From assembly GCF_002234675.1 (NCBI RefSeq), contig NC_019871.2, positions 14,354,331-14,418,330 of the forward strand: a stretch of DNA of 64,000 nucleotides. Direction: 5' to 3'. Shown one piece after another: positions 63,681 to 64,000 of the stretch (position 1 is the stretch's first letter; each line of letters opens with the position of its first letter). Position numbers and translations under genes: made by a program. The stretch comes from Oryzias latipes. Lineage: Eukaryota; Chordata; Actinopteri; Beloniformes; Adrianichthyidae. The notes under the pieces were generated by a model. It saw only the letters and a list, made by a program, of their open reading frames with translations. It was not told where the DNA came from and made no database searches.

Positions 63681-64000
63681 TCAACTTTATGATACAGATT
63701 AAAACACTAACTTTCAGCACCACCAATAAAAATGTTTGTAATACCAAGAAAATGATATAAAGTCTCACTTTTTTCAGACTGAGTCAATCTTAACGTGTGA
63801 TCAACGTTGAAAGATTTGACATGTTTCTGAAGTGATTATATTAACCATAAATGTCAATAAATCCATAAACCCACAAGTCTGGTCTGTTTGTTGCTTCTTG
63901 CTGAGCGCAGAAGTGTTGGGCCATCCTAATTTTTTTAGCCCCTTCAATGATGGCAGGTGTCGTGCGAAGGTCAGGCTGCCTGGTTGTCCAGGTACGCTTG
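63681..64000. other. No recognised feature
   Basis: Short AT-rich tail of the window with a few GC-richer words at the very end; no exon or repeat could be supported. Confidence 0.4.

Noticed and set aside
63421..63768. 115-residue minus frame as a gene
   Set aside because: It begins in AT-rich sequence, crosses a CpG-rich block and has no domain resemblance.

Overview
This is a 64 kb piece of AT-rich vertebrate nuclear DNA, almost certainly from a ray-finned (teleost) fish. The reasons are an intron-split BMP2/4/16-class gene best matching teleost bmp16, a vertebrate-type gemin7, and a repeat load typical of fish: L2/CR1/Rex-like LINEs with short-motif tails, Tc1 and IS630-like DNA transposons, hAT and Tc/mariner MITEs, a tRNA-derived SINE and long (TA)n and (TCTA)n arrays. 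The species cannot be fixed from sequence alone. Most short open frames are chance frames in AT-rich or simple-repeat DNA.

Layout: 1-13 kb is mostly anonymous non-coding DNA with one minus-strand SINE (about 1995-2256) and a piggyBac-like remnant (5929-6100). bmp16 lies on the minus strand: last coding exon 13132-14207, a 1.9 kb intron with a (TA)n array, and the first coding exon 16112-16472, preceded by a clear splice acceptor, so a further non-coding first exon lies somewhere above 16.5 kb. Its 3' UTR probably runs from 13131 to about 11.9 or 11.7 kb. From 16.5 to 31 kb is gene-free DNA that could hold the bmp16 promoter and enhancers, with a (TCTA)n array at 17 kb and a hAT MITE at 23.7 kb. 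A 2.66 kb IS630/Tc1-mariner-superfamily element with intact terminal repeats and a decayed three-exon transposase gene fills 31477-34133.

From 39 to 48.6 kb the window is mainly transposon debris: a 2.6 kb LINE with a nearly continuous reverse transcriptase frame (39522-42140), a MITE end, an RT scrap, two dead Tc1-like fragments and a LINE 3' end (46627-47650). gemin7, a single-coding-exon SMN-complex gene, is at 49580-49966 on the minus strand. A dead Tc1 with 210 bp inverted repeats (54523-56142), a TA-flanked MITE (56715-57403), an anonymous coding-like segment near 60.2-60.4 kb, a decayed LINE (about 60660-63340) split by a 361 bp LTR-like insertion, and a CpG-rich block (63380-63680) complete the window.

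The two confident host genes, bmp16 (secreted signalling ligand) and gemin7 (snRNP assembly), have no functional link; they are neighbours on the same strand 33 kb apart. I found no CRISPR, operon-like or bacterial system. The points most worth following are the bmp16 ligand with an atypical C-terminus and a long basic insert, the nested LINE insertion, the fold-back at the LINE 5' junction, and the intron-containing IS630-like element.
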